Assembly (NCBI GenBank): GCA_018268085.1 | Contig: JAFDXE010000004.1 | Span: 62,001-126,000 of the forward strand | Origin: Bacteroidota bacterium | GTDB taxonomy: Bacteria > Bacteroidota > Bacteroidia > Chitinophagales > Chitinophagaceae | DNA: 64,000 bases | Reading direction: 5' to 3' | Part shown: positions 43,899-52,223 of the stretch, piece by piece | Layout: each line of letters opens with the position of its first letter | Position numbering within the stretch: position 1 is the first letter of the stretch | Notes under the pieces: generated by a model | Database searches by the model: none | What the model was told of the DNA's origin: nothing | What the model saw: the letters and a program-made list of their open reading frames with translations, nothing else | Program-made: the position numbers and the translations under genes

Positions 43899-44345
43899 TT
43901 AGCTGTTTACTGTAACAGCGGCGCCCAATTGCTCTACAAGAAGTTTCGCGGCCACAGCCGGCGGTTCTTCTTTCCACCGCGGGTTATATTTTACAAAAAA
44001 AGAAAGCCATATTGTCCTGGCAATCCGCATCAACCATGGTTGGAGTATCAGCAGGAGCAGTCCGTTGAATATGAGCCAGCCAAATATCCGGTTGTCATCT
44101 GAAGAAATTCCTACAAATATATACCAGGCAATAAAAGAAGCCACCGAGATGGCTACCGTTAACGCATAGCTGACGTAAGCAGCACCATAGTAAAAGCCAA
44201 CTTCTATATCGGTCCTTTGTCCGCATTCAGGGCAAAATTCATTCATCCGGATAAACCCTTTTTTGTAAGTATGTTTTGAGCAGAACAAATCACCTTTTCT
44301 GCAACGTGGGCACTTGTTTTTAAATAGTGTATTATAGTAATTCAT
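43899..44345 (-). CDS. DUF983 membrane protein with zinc-ribbon
   Basis: A 148-residue protein: an N-terminal rubredoxin-like or zinc-ribbon part with two Cys pairs (CPRCRKGDLF, CPECGQRTDIEVGFYYGAAYVSY) and two membrane helices (ALTVAISVASFIAWYIFVGI, FGWLIFNGLLLLILQPWLMR). This matches DUF983, whose function is unknown. The promoter at 44418-44461 leaves a leader of about 70 nt. Confidence 0.88.
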   Translation of the reverse strand: MNYYNTLFKNKCPRCRKGDLFCSKHTYKKGFIRMNEFCPECGQRTDIEVGFYYGAAYVSYALTVAISVASFIAWYIFVGISSDDNRIFGWLIFNGLLLLILQPWLMRIARTIWLSFFVKYNPRWKEEPPAVAAKLLVEQLGAAVTVNS

Positions 44346-44417
44346 ACCAGTAAGATTTATTCCTTACCATTCAGCAAGGAAGCTGTTTATAAGTAAATCT
44401 AATACTACAATCTGCTT

Positions 44418-44461
44418 CAAAAGTATATCCGAAAAAATGGCAGTTCAGATACTTTTGTTAC
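44418..44461 (-). promoter_or_regulatory. GTAAC-box promoter of the DUF983-thioredoxin genes
   Basis: On the minus strand TACTTTTG (44425-44418) is a perfect -7 element. The box GTAACAAAAGTATC (44461-44448) has one perfect half and one degenerate half (8 of 10), centred exactly 29.5 bp from the -7 element. Confidence 0.6.
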
Positions 44462-44555
44462 ATTCATTCCGTAATCATCCAGATAAAAAAGACAACCTTT
44501 CAGTTGCCCTGGTTAAACCATGTATCATACGCCGTTTATCACCTGGCGATTTTTT

Positions 44556-45971
44556 TTATGATTTCATCACTTTACTCTGGCATACATAATCAGTTTTGGA
44601 AATACCTGTAGTAATGATCGCTTTAAAGCCACCTCCTATTTCGGTAAAGTTCCTGTATCCTCTCGCCTGCAAAATAGAAGCGGCAATCATACTGCGATAT
44701 CCGCTTCCGCAATGCATATAAAAGTGTTCATCGGGATTAATATCTTTAATCCATTCATTGATGGCAGCCAGTGGCCGGTTATATGCATTTTCAACATGTT
44801 CGGCAATGTATTCCGATTCTTTCCGGATATCAAGTATTGTATCTTTTTCAATATCCACTTCTTTTGCAAATTGTTCTGCAGAAATCCGATCAACTACATC
44901 CGCTTCTTTTCCCGAATCGAGCCATGCGGCGAAACCACCTTTTAAATGTCCGAGTACACGATCAAAACCAACCCTGCTCAATCTTGTAACTGCTTCTTCT
45001 TCTTTTCCTTCATCTGTAACCAGCAATATTGCCTGTTGTACGTTTACAATTAACGATCCTACCCACGGAGCGAAATCGCCGTTTAAACCGAAGTTGATGG
45101 ATTGGGGAATAAATCCACGATAAAAATCAGCAGCCGCTCTTGCATCAATGATCAACGCACCTGTGCTTTCCGCCAATGCCTCAAATTCATCCGGGCTGAG
45201 TGCTTTCATACCATGACTCAACACAGAATCAAAACTCTCATATCCTTTTTTGTTCATTGCCACATTCAATCCGAAATAGGCAGGAGGCGGCAGCAAACCA
45301 TCTGTTACCGCCTTAATAAATGACGCTTTATCCGGTTGGTTTAAAGCATAATTTATTCGCTTCTGGTTGCCTAATGTATCCACTGTTTCCTTCATCATAT
45401 TTTTACCACAGGCACTACCTGCACCGTGGGCCGGATAAACAATTACATCATCCGGTAAAGGCATAATTTTATTAACGAGGCTGTCGTATAACAAACCGGC
45501 AAGTTCTTCCTGCGTCATGTGCGCTGCTTTCTGTGCAAGATCCGGGCGGCCTACATCGCCGAGGAACAAAGTATCGCCACTGAATATGCAATAGTCTTTC
45601 CCGTTTTCATCTTTTAAAAGATAGGTTGTACTTTCCATCGTATGCCCCGGTGTATGCAGCACTTTAATAACAACATTACCGATTGTAAATTCATCATTGT
45701 CTTTTGCAACGATGGCATCAAATTCGGGGTTGGCATTTGGGCCATATACAATACTTGCACCTGTTTTTTTACCCAGGTCAACATGGCCACTTACAAAATC
45801 AGCATGAAAATGTGTTTCAAAAACATACTTTAATACAACTCCGTCTTTCTGTAGCTTTTTCAAGTAGGGTTCAGTTTCCCGAAGGGGATCTATTATCGCT
45901 GCTTCTCCATTGGAAACAATATAATAAGCACCCTGTGCCAAACATCCGGTATAAATTTGTTCTACTGTCAT
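44556..45971 (-). CDS. MBL-fold persulfide dioxygenase-like protein with two rhodanese domains (second copy)
   Basis: A 471-residue paralogue of the gene at 995, with the same metal motifs (THFHADFVSGH, HTPGHTMES, GDTLFLGDVGRPDL, YPAHGAGSACGK), an inactive first rhodanese domain (LLVTDEGKE) and an active second one (MHCGSGYRS). I use the ATG at 45971 (MTVEQIYTG) because the promoter lies at 45992-46035, so the ATG at 45992 would be within it. It probably oxidises persulfide to sulfite with O2, with the sulfite passed to the TauE-type exporter nearby. Confidence 0.9.
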   Translation of the reverse strand: MTVEQIYTGCLAQGAYYIVSNGEAAIIDPLRETEPYLKKLQKDGVVLKYVFETHFHADFVSGHVDLGKKTGASIVYGPNANPEFDAIVAKDNDEFTIGNVVIKVLHTPGHTMESTTYLLKDENGKDYCIFSGDTLFLGDVGRPDLAQKAAHMTQEELAGLLYDSLVNKIMPLPDDVIVYPAHGAGSACGKNMMKETVDTLGNQKRINYALNQPDKASFIKAVTDGLLPPPAYFGLNVAMNKKGYESFDSVLSHGMKALSPDEFEALAESTGALIIDARAAADFYRGFIPQSINFGLNGDFAPWVGSLIVNVQQAILLVTDEGKEEEAVTRLSRVGFDRVLGHLKGGFAAWLDSGKEADVVDRISAEQFAKEVDIEKDTILDIRKESEYIAEHVENAYNRPLAAINEWIKDINPDEHFYMHCGSGYRSMIAASILQARGYRNFTEIGGGFKAIITTGISKTDYVCQSKVMKS

Positions 45972-45991
45972 ATTTTTAATCTTTAGTAACA

Positions 45992-46035
45992 TAAAGATGA
46001 TGAATGTACACGCTTAAGATGGTAACATTAATCAC
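45992..46035 (-). promoter_or_regulatory. GTAAC-box promoter of the second persulfide dioxygenase gene
   Basis: The box GTAACATTAATCAC (46022-46035) has a perfect left half (8 of 10 overall). The minus-strand -7 candidate CATCTTTA (45999-45992) matches four of six bases but sits exactly 29.5 bp from the box centre. This is the weakest member of the set; similarity to the 47547 promoter (CATCTTTG) supports it. Confidence 0.45.
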
Positions 46036-46062
46036 ATTCGCAAAAACTTCATAAGTTGCCTA

Positions 46063-46710
46063 TCAAAGTGAACGTTTTGCCAGGTACCAGTCAACCATTT
46101 CCAAATCACTTTTCTTTCTTTCTGCTAATCCCTCAATAGTTTTCGGTGCAGGCACAATTACTTTGTCGCCGGATTTCCAATTTAAAGGCATTGCACATTT
46201 ATTTGCATCTGATGTTTGTAAAGCCAGCAAAGCTCTCTTTATCTCTTCCATATTTCTACCAACATTCAATGGATAGTACATGATCAATCTGACTTTTCCT
46301 TCAGGGTCGATGATGAACACAGCTCTTACTGCGGCTGTTTCACTTTCTCCGGGTTGCAACATGCCATATAATTTTGATACCTGCATGCTGATATCAGCTA
46401 CTATGGGAAATTCAAACAGTACGCCTGTTTTTTCCTGCACGGCATTTACCCAGGCAATATGTGAGTGAATACTATCGATACTCAACCCCATGAGCTTTGT
46501 GTTGTTATTCGCAAAAAATTCTTTCTCCAGCGCAAAGCCACTCATTTCTGTTGTACATACGGGCGTAAAATCTGCCGGATGAGAAAAAAATATTACCCAA
46601 CTTCCCTTGTTATAATCTGAAAATTTGAGATTACCAATAGTGGTTACTGCTTCAAAATCAGGTGCTGTGTCGCCAATCCTTGGCATCAAGTTCATTGTTA
46701 GATTTTCCAT
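46063..46710 (-). CDS. 1-Cys peroxiredoxin (Prx6 family)
   Basis: A 215-residue peroxiredoxin: GDTAPDFEAVTTIG, active site FFSHPADFTPVCTTEM (peroxidatic Cys in PVCT), and DPEGKVRLIMYYPLNVGRNMEEIKR, typical of the Prx6 group. It reduces peroxides, and some members act on persulfides. It lies 10 bases after the TauE-type gene and is probably co-transcribed from the GTAAC-box promoter at 47547. Confidence 0.93.
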   Translation of the reverse strand: MENLTMNLMPRIGDTAPDFEAVTTIGNLKFSDYNKGSWVIFFSHPADFTPVCTTEMSGFALEKEFFANNNTKLMGLSIDSIHSHIAWVNAVQEKTGVLFEFPIVADISMQVSKLYGMLQPGESETAAVRAVFIIDPEGKVRLIMYYPLNVGRNMEEIKRALLALQTSDANKCAMPLNWKSGDKVIVPAPKTIEGLAERKKSDLEMVDWYLAKRSL

Positions 46711-46720
46711 AATTATTTGT

Positions 46721-47527
46721 TTAATGATTACTAAAAAATATTTCTTTAATTACGATATAAATTCCCATTACCAACACAAACCAGCCAAATGCCTTTTTGA
46801 GTTTTTCTCCGTTGAATCTTTTACTTAAGCTTCCACCAATGAAGATTCCTGTTATTGCGATGGATGTTGTTTTGAAGAGAAATAACCAATCAATTTTAAT
46901 TTGGCCTATATCTCCGGTAAATCCAATCAACGAATTCAATGCAATAATGAGTAATGACGTACCAACAGCTTCTTTCATGGAAAGCCCTACAAGCAACACC
47001 AGTGTAGGAATGAGCAGAAAACCGCCACCGGCTCCGAGTAGCCCGGTAGCGAGACCGATAGCCACACCATACATCAACAACTTAGGTACATTTCTTTTTC
47101 GTACAGCATTGTTAACTACATCGGCTGTTTTATTACTGTTCCTGATCATGGCAAAAGAAGCTGCGAGCATAAGTAGGGCAAACAGCAGCATCGTAAATAC
47201 CGGTTCCGTTAGTACGAAGTCACCAATTTGAAAAATAGTTTTTGGTATTGCATGCACAATTACTTTGCGGGTAAAGAATACAGTTGATATAGATGAAACA
47301 CCAAACAACAATGCAGTTTTGATCTGCACCTGTCCTTTGCGATAGTTATTAATAGCCCCGACCAGGGAAGTTGATCCCACAATAAATAAGGAATACGATG
47401 TTGCTATAATAGGACTTAACCCCATCACATACACGAGAATGGGCACTGTAAGTATGGAACCACCGCCACCAATCAGTCCTAATGAAATACCCACTAATGC
47501 AACCAGCAAATAACCAATAATTGACAT
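46721..47527 (-). CDS. Sulfite/organosulfur exporter, TauE/SafE family
   Basis: A 268-residue membrane protein with about eight helices in two repeats: GYLLVALVGISLGLIGGGGSILTVPIL and GVAIGLATGLLGAGGGFLLIPTLVLL, the TauE signature. It likely exports sulfite, the product of persulfide oxidation, or takes up a sulfur compound. It is the first gene of the operon with the peroxiredoxin. Confidence 0.92.
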   Translation of the reverse strand: MSIIGYLLVALVGISLGLIGGGGSILTVPILVYVMGLSPIIATSYSLFIVGSTSLVGAINNYRKGQVQIKTALLFGVSSISTVFFTRKVIVHAIPKTIFQIGDFVLTEPVFTMLLFALLMLAASFAMIRNSNKTADVVNNAVRKRNVPKLLMYGVAIGLATGLLGAGGGFLLIPTLVLLVGLSMKEAVGTSLLIIALNSLIGFTGDIGQIKIDWLFLFKTTSIAITGIFIGGSLSKRFNGEKLKKAFGWFVLVMGIYIVIKEIFFSNH

Positions 47528-47546
47528 TATGCTTTTTAAATAAGCA

Positions 47547-47590
47547 CAAAGATGAACTTACTTAAGATGATGAAGCGTGACAAATGTTAC
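47547..47590 (-). promoter_or_regulatory. GTAAC-box promoter of the TauE-peroxiredoxin operon
   Basis: The plus-strand box GTGACAAATGTTAC (47577-47590) matches GTAAC-N4-GTTAC at nine of ten positions. On the minus strand CATCTTTG (47554-47547, five of six) begins exactly 29.5 bp from the box centre. The leader would be about 16 nt. Confidence 0.6.
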
Positions 47591-47686
47591 AATTAACCAA
47601 TTATAAAGATGATTTTGATCAGTTAGCACTTATATATTTGTGTTTCTGAATAAAAAAAATCATACCTGTTGCTAAGACTAATCATC

Positions 47687-47986
47687 CTAGAAACGTTTAT
47701 CAAAAGTGGAAGCAGATGCGGTTCCGTATTTCAGAATAATATATACCATTACAATAACCAAAAATGGCGAGAGAAAAAACAAGGTGATCATCAGTTCGTT
47801 GGATGCTTCGAAAAACGGAAAAAGCTTAAAAATGATCAGGTAGATGGTAACGATTATGATTGAAGATTGTACCTTTTTTATAACGAGGAGCTTTTGATTA
47901 CACCTGGAATTAAACAAGAAGGCTGCCAGTAATGTAACGAGTATGCAAATGGTACATTTCCCCAATGAGTTGCAGATCGCTGGCAC
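47687..47986 (-). CDS. Small membrane protein, unknown
   Basis: A 99-residue frame with three hydrophobic segments (CTICILVTLLAAFLF, IIIVTIYLIIFKLF, MITLFFLSPFLVIVMVYIIL) followed by KYGTASASTFDKRF. The end resembles small Bacteroidota membrane proteins ending in a MVYxxLKxG...TFDxxF motif, which I know only as hypothetical. The start is uncertain. It lies just downstream of the sugar transferase on the same strand. Confidence 0.45.
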   Translation of the reverse strand: MPAICNSLGKCTICILVTLLAAFLFNSRCNQKLLVIKKVQSSIIIVTIYLIIFKLFPFFEASNELMITLFFLSPFLVIVMVYIILKYGTASASTFDKRF

Positions 47987-48021
47987 GAGTCATCCTTCGG
48001 AAAACTTTCGCTACCATCCCC

Positions 48022-49422
48022 TCACTTCCCCTTCCCCGCAAAAATAATCTGCAGTGTGTAAAACATGATCTTAAAATCGAGTGCCAGTGATACGTTTTCA
48101 ACATACAATAAATCATACGGCATACGTTCTATCATCTCTTCTACCGATGAGGCATAGCCGAAGTTTACCATTCCCCAGCTTGTTATGCCTGGTTTCACTT
48201 TAAACAGGTAGTTAAATTCCGGATGCCGTGCAACAATCTGGTCTATATAAAATTTTCTTTCCGGCCGGGGGCCAACCAGGCTCATTTCTCCCTTGATAAT
48301 ATTCCAGAATTGCGGCAATTCATCCAGTCGCCATTTACGCATTTTCTTTCCCCATGATGTGATACGCATATCGTTATCACTGCTCAACTGCGGTCCATTT
48401 GCTTCCGCATCCGTTATCATCGACCGGAATTTATACATTATAAACGGCCGCCCTTTGTAGCCAATGCGTTCCTGTGCAAAAAATACCGGGCCTTTCGACG
48501 ATAACCGAACCCTAAGCAAAGTGTAAAAAAACAAAGGTGAAACAATTATAAATGCTACAATAGAAACAACCAGGTCGATAGCCCTCTTTATATTTTGTTG
48601 CCAGGATGGAAGTAAGCCTGAATGAATATCAATCAGCGGCACACCCATTACATTATTTGTTTGAAGCGCTCCGCTGATAATGTCAACTGTATCAGGTGTA
48701 ATTTTAATATTCACCTGTTTATCACTCAGCAACTGTAATATTTTTGTGATCAGGTCTCTTTCATTTTTTTCTACGGTAATGATAATCTCTTCAATTTGCT
48801 CCTGTTCAATAATTTTTGGAATAACAGCTAATCCTTCAAACCGTTTAAGCGGCAGAGGCGGTTCAATTGCAGCAGTATTGCCTGTACAAACAAAACCCGT
48901 GATGCGGTAACCTCCATCGTCTTTAGCACCAATGAAGTTGCTGTAGAATTCTGAGGCTTTTTTTCCCGAGCCCACCAACAATGCATTAAAATATACATGC
49001 TTATTTTTTAATTGCTGTTTGATCACCTGCAGAAAAATCATTCGTATGGTTGCCGTAAGTAAAAAGAAAGGAACGAGTAATGCATAAAATTCTGCATAAT
49101 AATCGTAGTTGTTTTCGTGCGGATTTTTAAGAATGAAAAAAAATAGTAAAAATATGCAGCCGATAAAACTAATTACCATTGTTTTGAGTAATTCCGCCAG
49201 TCTCGATTTCTGATATAGTGAATTATAGGTTCCTGAAAGAAAATGAAGCGTGATCCAGCCAGCGGTATACAAGAACAGCCCGATATAAAATCCGGATGGA
49301 ACACTAAACCTGTAATGATAAATTTTTGTGCGAAGCCAGTAAAAGATGAGCCAGGTGCATATGCATACGATGATATCGGAAAAAATGTACCATCTGATAT
49401 GTATGCGGGGCTGCTTCACCAA
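48022..49422 (-). CDS. Undecaprenyl-phosphate sugar phosphotransferase (WbaP/WcaJ-like)
   Basis: A 466-residue polyprenyl-phosphate glycosyl-1-phosphate transferase. The N-terminal part has four membrane helices, the middle a nucleotide-fold domain (VYFNALLVGSGKKASEFY). The C-terminal catalytic domain has RAIDLVVSIVAFIIVSPLF, FAQERIGYKGRPFIMYKFRSM, KMRKWRLDELPQFWNIIKGEMSLVGPRPE and VKPGITSWGMVNFGY. It starts surface-glycan repeat units on the lipid carrier. No other polysaccharide genes flank it. Confidence 0.94.
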   Translation of the reverse strand: MVKQPRIHIRWYIFSDIIVCICTWLIFYWLRTKIYHYRFSVPSGFYIGLFLYTAGWITLHFLSGTYNSLYQKSRLAELLKTMVISFIGCIFLLFFFILKNPHENNYDYYAEFYALLVPFFLLTATIRMIFLQVIKQQLKNKHVYFNALLVGSGKKASEFYSNFIGAKDDGGYRITGFVCTGNTAAIEPPLPLKRFEGLAVIPKIIEQEQIEEIIITVEKNERDLITKILQLLSDKQVNIKITPDTVDIISGALQTNNVMGVPLIDIHSGLLPSWQQNIKRAIDLVVSIVAFIIVSPLFFYTLLRVRLSSKGPVFFAQERIGYKGRPFIMYKFRSMITDAEANGPQLSSDNDMRITSWGKKMRKWRLDELPQFWNIIKGEMSLVGPRPERKFYIDQIVARHPEFNYLFKVKPGITSWGMVNFGYASSVEEMIERMPYDLLYVENVSLALDFKIMFYTLQIIFAGKGK

Positions 49423-49506
49423 TCAATGAGAAATTAAACCGTTAAGTAAGATGGTTCATGGCGATGGACATAACTGAGATGCCTGATCGAAAAACCGTAT
49501 AACCAA

Positions 49507-50475
49507 TTAATGTTGCATAGCACTGATCTTATCCAGTATCAGGTGAGCTACTTCCATTGCCCGGAATCCATCCAGCACCGTAACCACTGTTTCGGTATTG
49601 TTTTCAATTGCATCTTTAAATGCTTCGAGTTCCATTTTAATGGCATTTACTTCAGGTATAGCCGGGCTGGCAATGGCAATCGTTTTTTTACCGTTATTGG
49701 TATCGATATCAAAGGTGAAAACATTTTTATCGCCAGGCGTATTCAGGCGTATAATCTCTGTTTTCTTATCCAGGAAATCTATACCGATGTAGGCGTCTTT
49801 CTGAAACAGCCTGATCTTCCGCATTTTTTTCATGGAAATGCGGCTACTGGTGAGATTGGCTACACAGCCATTATCAAATTCAACCCTTACGTTGGCAATG
49901 TCCGGGGTGTCGCTCATCACGGCAACACCATTGGCAGAAATATGACTTACATTGCTTTTCACCAGGCTTAGAATAATATCAATGTCATGAATCATGAGGT
50001 CCAGGATCACACTCACATCTGTTCCCCGTGGATTGAATTGAGCCAGGCGATGTACTTCAATAAACATCGGCTGCAGGTGGTAATCTTTCGTGGCAAGAAA
50101 TGCAGGATTAAATCTTTCTACATGCCCAACCTGGAATTTTACATTGGATTCTTTTGCCAGTTTTAGCAGCGTTCTTGCTTCATCCATCGTATTGGCCAAT
50201 GGCTTTTCAACAAAAACGTGTTTGCCTTTGCGCAGTGCGGCGTCACATAAAGTAAAATGGTGAATGGTAGGTGCCACGATATCAACCGCATCACAGGCAT
50301 CTATCAATTCCTGTGCATCAGTAAATCGTTTAATGTGATATTTATCTTCAACGGCTTTAGCGTTATGATCATCGGGATCAAAAAAGCCTACCAGTTCTAC
50401 GCCGGGAATTTCGAGCCAGTTATTGAGATGGAATTTTCCAAGATGACCTGTACCGAATACAGCAATTTTAAGCAT
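49507..50475 (-). CDS. Gfo/Idh/MocA-family oxidoreductase
   Basis: A 322-residue NAD(P)-dependent dehydrogenase from the ATG at 50475 (MLKIAVFGTGHLGKFH, Rossmann motif). The EKPLA signature is in HVFVEKPLANTMDEA, and the second domain has DLMIHDIDIIL with the catalytic His. Substrates are usually sugars or sugar acids. It lies 54 bases after accA on the same strand; a shared transcript is likely. The specific substrate is unknown. Confidence 0.9.
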   Translation of the reverse strand: MLKIAVFGTGHLGKFHLNNWLEIPGVELVGFFDPDDHNAKAVEDKYHIKRFTDAQELIDACDAVDIVAPTIHHFTLCDAALRKGKHVFVEKPLANTMDEARTLLKLAKESNVKFQVGHVERFNPAFLATKDYHLQPMFIEVHRLAQFNPRGTDVSVILDLMIHDIDIILSLVKSNVSHISANGVAVMSDTPDIANVRVEFDNGCVANLTSSRISMKKMRKIRLFQKDAYIGIDFLDKKTEIIRLNTPGDKNVFTFDIDTNNGKKTIAIASPAIPEVNAIKMELEAFKDAIENNTETVVTVLDGFRAMEVAHLILDKISAMQH

Positions 50476-50529
50476 CAGCAATATTTTTTCCGGCTTCTAT
50501 GCCGTGTTCTTAAGCGATCGTACTATTTA

Positions 50530-51501
50530 TTAAATTTCTTCCCAGAATCCCATCCCGCCGAATTTTTGTATGCGTTGGTTAATTCTTTCCTGTGCCGGAA
50601 TTGCCTGCAAATTTTTTATGGTGGGAATAAGATAATTTTTAAGAATGGCAGCGGCTTCATCATAGTCCCAATGAGCACCACCCAAAGGTTCTGGTATTAC
50701 ATCATCTACCAGTCCGAAGCCGAGCATATCCTTACCGGTTAGACGCAGTTGTTCTGCAGCCGTTTCCTTTTTATCCCAGCTCCTCCACAAAATACTGCTG
50801 CAACTTTCCGGAGAGATTACGGTGTACCAGGTGTTTTCCATCATCACTACTTTGTCGCCCACACCAATTCCGAGTGCACCACCGCTGGCCCCCTCGCCGA
50901 TAATAACGCAGATCACGGGAACTTTCAGGCTGATCATTTCATATATATTCCTGGCGATGGCTTCCCCCTGGCCGCGTTCTTCCGCTTCAAGTCCTGGATA
51001 AGCGCCGGGTGTATCTATTAATGTGATGATAGGTTTGTTGAATTTTTCCGCCAGTTTCATCAGGCGGAGAGCTTTGCGGTAGCCTTCAGGGTTGGCCATT
51101 CCGAAATTACGCAATTGGCGGGTTTTGGTATTGTTGCCTTTCTGCTGGCCGATCATCATTACCGTTTGATCACCAAGTTGGGCAAATCCTCCAACCATTG
51201 CCTTATCATCTCTCACATTTCGGTCGCCGTGAAGTTCAATAAAATTGGTACACATTTTTTCTATATACTTCAGCGTATAGGGCCGGTCGGGATGGCGGCT
51301 GAGCTGCACTCTGTGCCACGGAGTAAGCGTGTCGGTGATATGTTTTTTTGTTTCAACTATTCTTTGTTCGAGGGCGGAGATGGCTCCCGACATATCTGTT
51401 TTGGATTTTTCCTGGGTTGATTTCAGTTGTTCTACCTGGTCGTATAATTCTTTGATAGGTTTTTCGAAATCGAGGAATTGCCTGTTTGCTAGCTGGGGCA
51501 T
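50530..51501 (-). CDS. accA: Acetyl-CoA carboxylase carboxyltransferase subunit alpha
   Basis: A 323-residue protein with the usual AccA landmarks: [102 protein letters not shown] and [13 protein letters not shown]. It transfers the carboxyl group to acetyl-CoA in the first step of fatty acid synthesis. It lacks the zinc domain, which in this split form is in AccD. Confidence 0.97.
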   Translation of the reverse strand: MPQLANRQFLDFEKPIKELYDQVEQLKSTQEKSKTDMSGAISALEQRIVETKKHITDTLTPWHRVQLSRHPDRPYTLKYIEKMCTNFIELHGDRNVRDDKAMVGGFAQLGDQTVMMIGQQKGNNTKTRQLRNFGMANPEGYRKALRLMKLAEKFNKPIITLIDTPGAYPGLEAEERGQGEAIARNIYEMISLKVPVICVIIGEGASGGALGIGVGDKVVMMENTWYTVISPESCSSILWRSWDKKETAAEQLRLTGKDMLGFGLVDDVIPEPLGGAHWDYDEAAAILKNYLIPTIKNLQAIPAQERINQRIQKFGGMGFWEEI

Positions 51502-51580
51502 GTGGTTTATATTACGATTAAATTGATAGTAACTGTAAGTTAGTTTGTAAAAGTAGTGGTTGTATCTTTTTTTTAAAAGT

Positions 51581-51612
51581 TTTGTTCAAAAAAAATAAAC
51601 ACCCTATCTTCG
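51581..51612 (+). promoter_or_regulatory. Constitutive-type promoter of tRNA-Asp
   Basis: TTTG (51581-51584), 20 bases, then TATCTTCG (51605-51612) matches the Bacteroidota -33/-7 layout TTTG-N19-21-TAnnTTTG at all but one key base. The tRNA begins 59 bases after the -7 element. Confidence 0.55.
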
Positions 51613-51671
51613 CCGTCCCTAAAAACTGATTGAGAATTGAGAAATCCAATTTAAAGTCCTGGGACTTCAAA

Positions 51672-51745
51672 GGATCGGTAGTTCAGTTGGTTAGAATGCC
51701 GCCCTGTCACGGCGGAGGTCGCGGGTTCGAGTCCCGTCCGGTCCG
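51672..51745 (+). tRNA. tRNA-Asp (GTC)
   Basis: A 74-nt cloverleaf. The acceptor stem is GGATCGG/CCGGTCC with discriminator G. The anticodon stem CCGCC/GGCGG encloses CTGTCAC, giving anticodon GTC (Asp). The T arm is GCGGG TTCGAGT CCCGT. The CCA end is not encoded. It is followed by a strong terminator. Confidence 0.97.
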
Positions 51746-51767
51746 CAAATAGCTTTCTACAGAAAGT

Positions 51768-51805
51768 AAAAGCCACTTAAAATGCATGTTTTAAGTGGCT
51801 TTTTT
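51768..51805 (+). terminator. Intrinsic terminator after tRNA-Asp
   Basis: AAAAGCCACTTAAAA and TTTTAAGTGGCTTTTTT form a 15-bp stem around TGCATG, with a T-run. It lies 22 bases after the tRNA. Confidence 0.92.
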
Positions 51806-51960
51806 GCTTGTATACCGGTTATTGTGGATCAGAATATATTAATATGCAGGTGAACAATTCGGTTACCAAATCATTCAATTATTTTTAGTAACTGAATGGA
51901 ATATAATCAGGATTACTTTTTTTCATTTCATATAATTCAAAACCAAAGTAATGGAAAAGG

Positions 51961-52158
51961 TTATTTATAACAATATCCACACGCTTTTCGCTTCAGTATA
52001 ACTTTCGCAGAATCCAGGCCAATTAGATAAATGTCAGTTGAACATGCATACAATCCCCTACAATATTTCGTATTATGATATGCATGGGAATAAGGTCCCT
52101 TGCATATATAAACTTTATCCTGCCTTTCAATAAAAAAATAAAGGATGCAAAATAACAA
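51961..52158 (-). CDS. Small Cys-containing protein with YHxxxxCRGL motif
   Basis: A 65-residue protein with a TTG start preceded by an in-frame hydrophobic stretch; the first 11 residues (MLFCILYFFIE) continue it, so an upstream non-ATG start is possible. The core VYICKGPYSHAYHNTKYCRGLYACSTDIYLIGLD followed by RKACGYCYK has Cys pairs and the YH...CRGL...C pattern, which I know from small hypothetical proteins of Bacteroidota and their phages; it may bind a metal. Function is unknown. Confidence 0.65.
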   Translation of the reverse strand: MLFCILYFFIERQDKVYICKGPYSHAYHNTKYCRGLYACSTDIYLIGLDSAKVILKRKACGYCYK

Positions 52159-52223
52159 AAGAGCTTTTATTATATTTTCTCACATTACTTCCCTGAACTT
52201 TTTTGCAACATTTCAACAGATTA

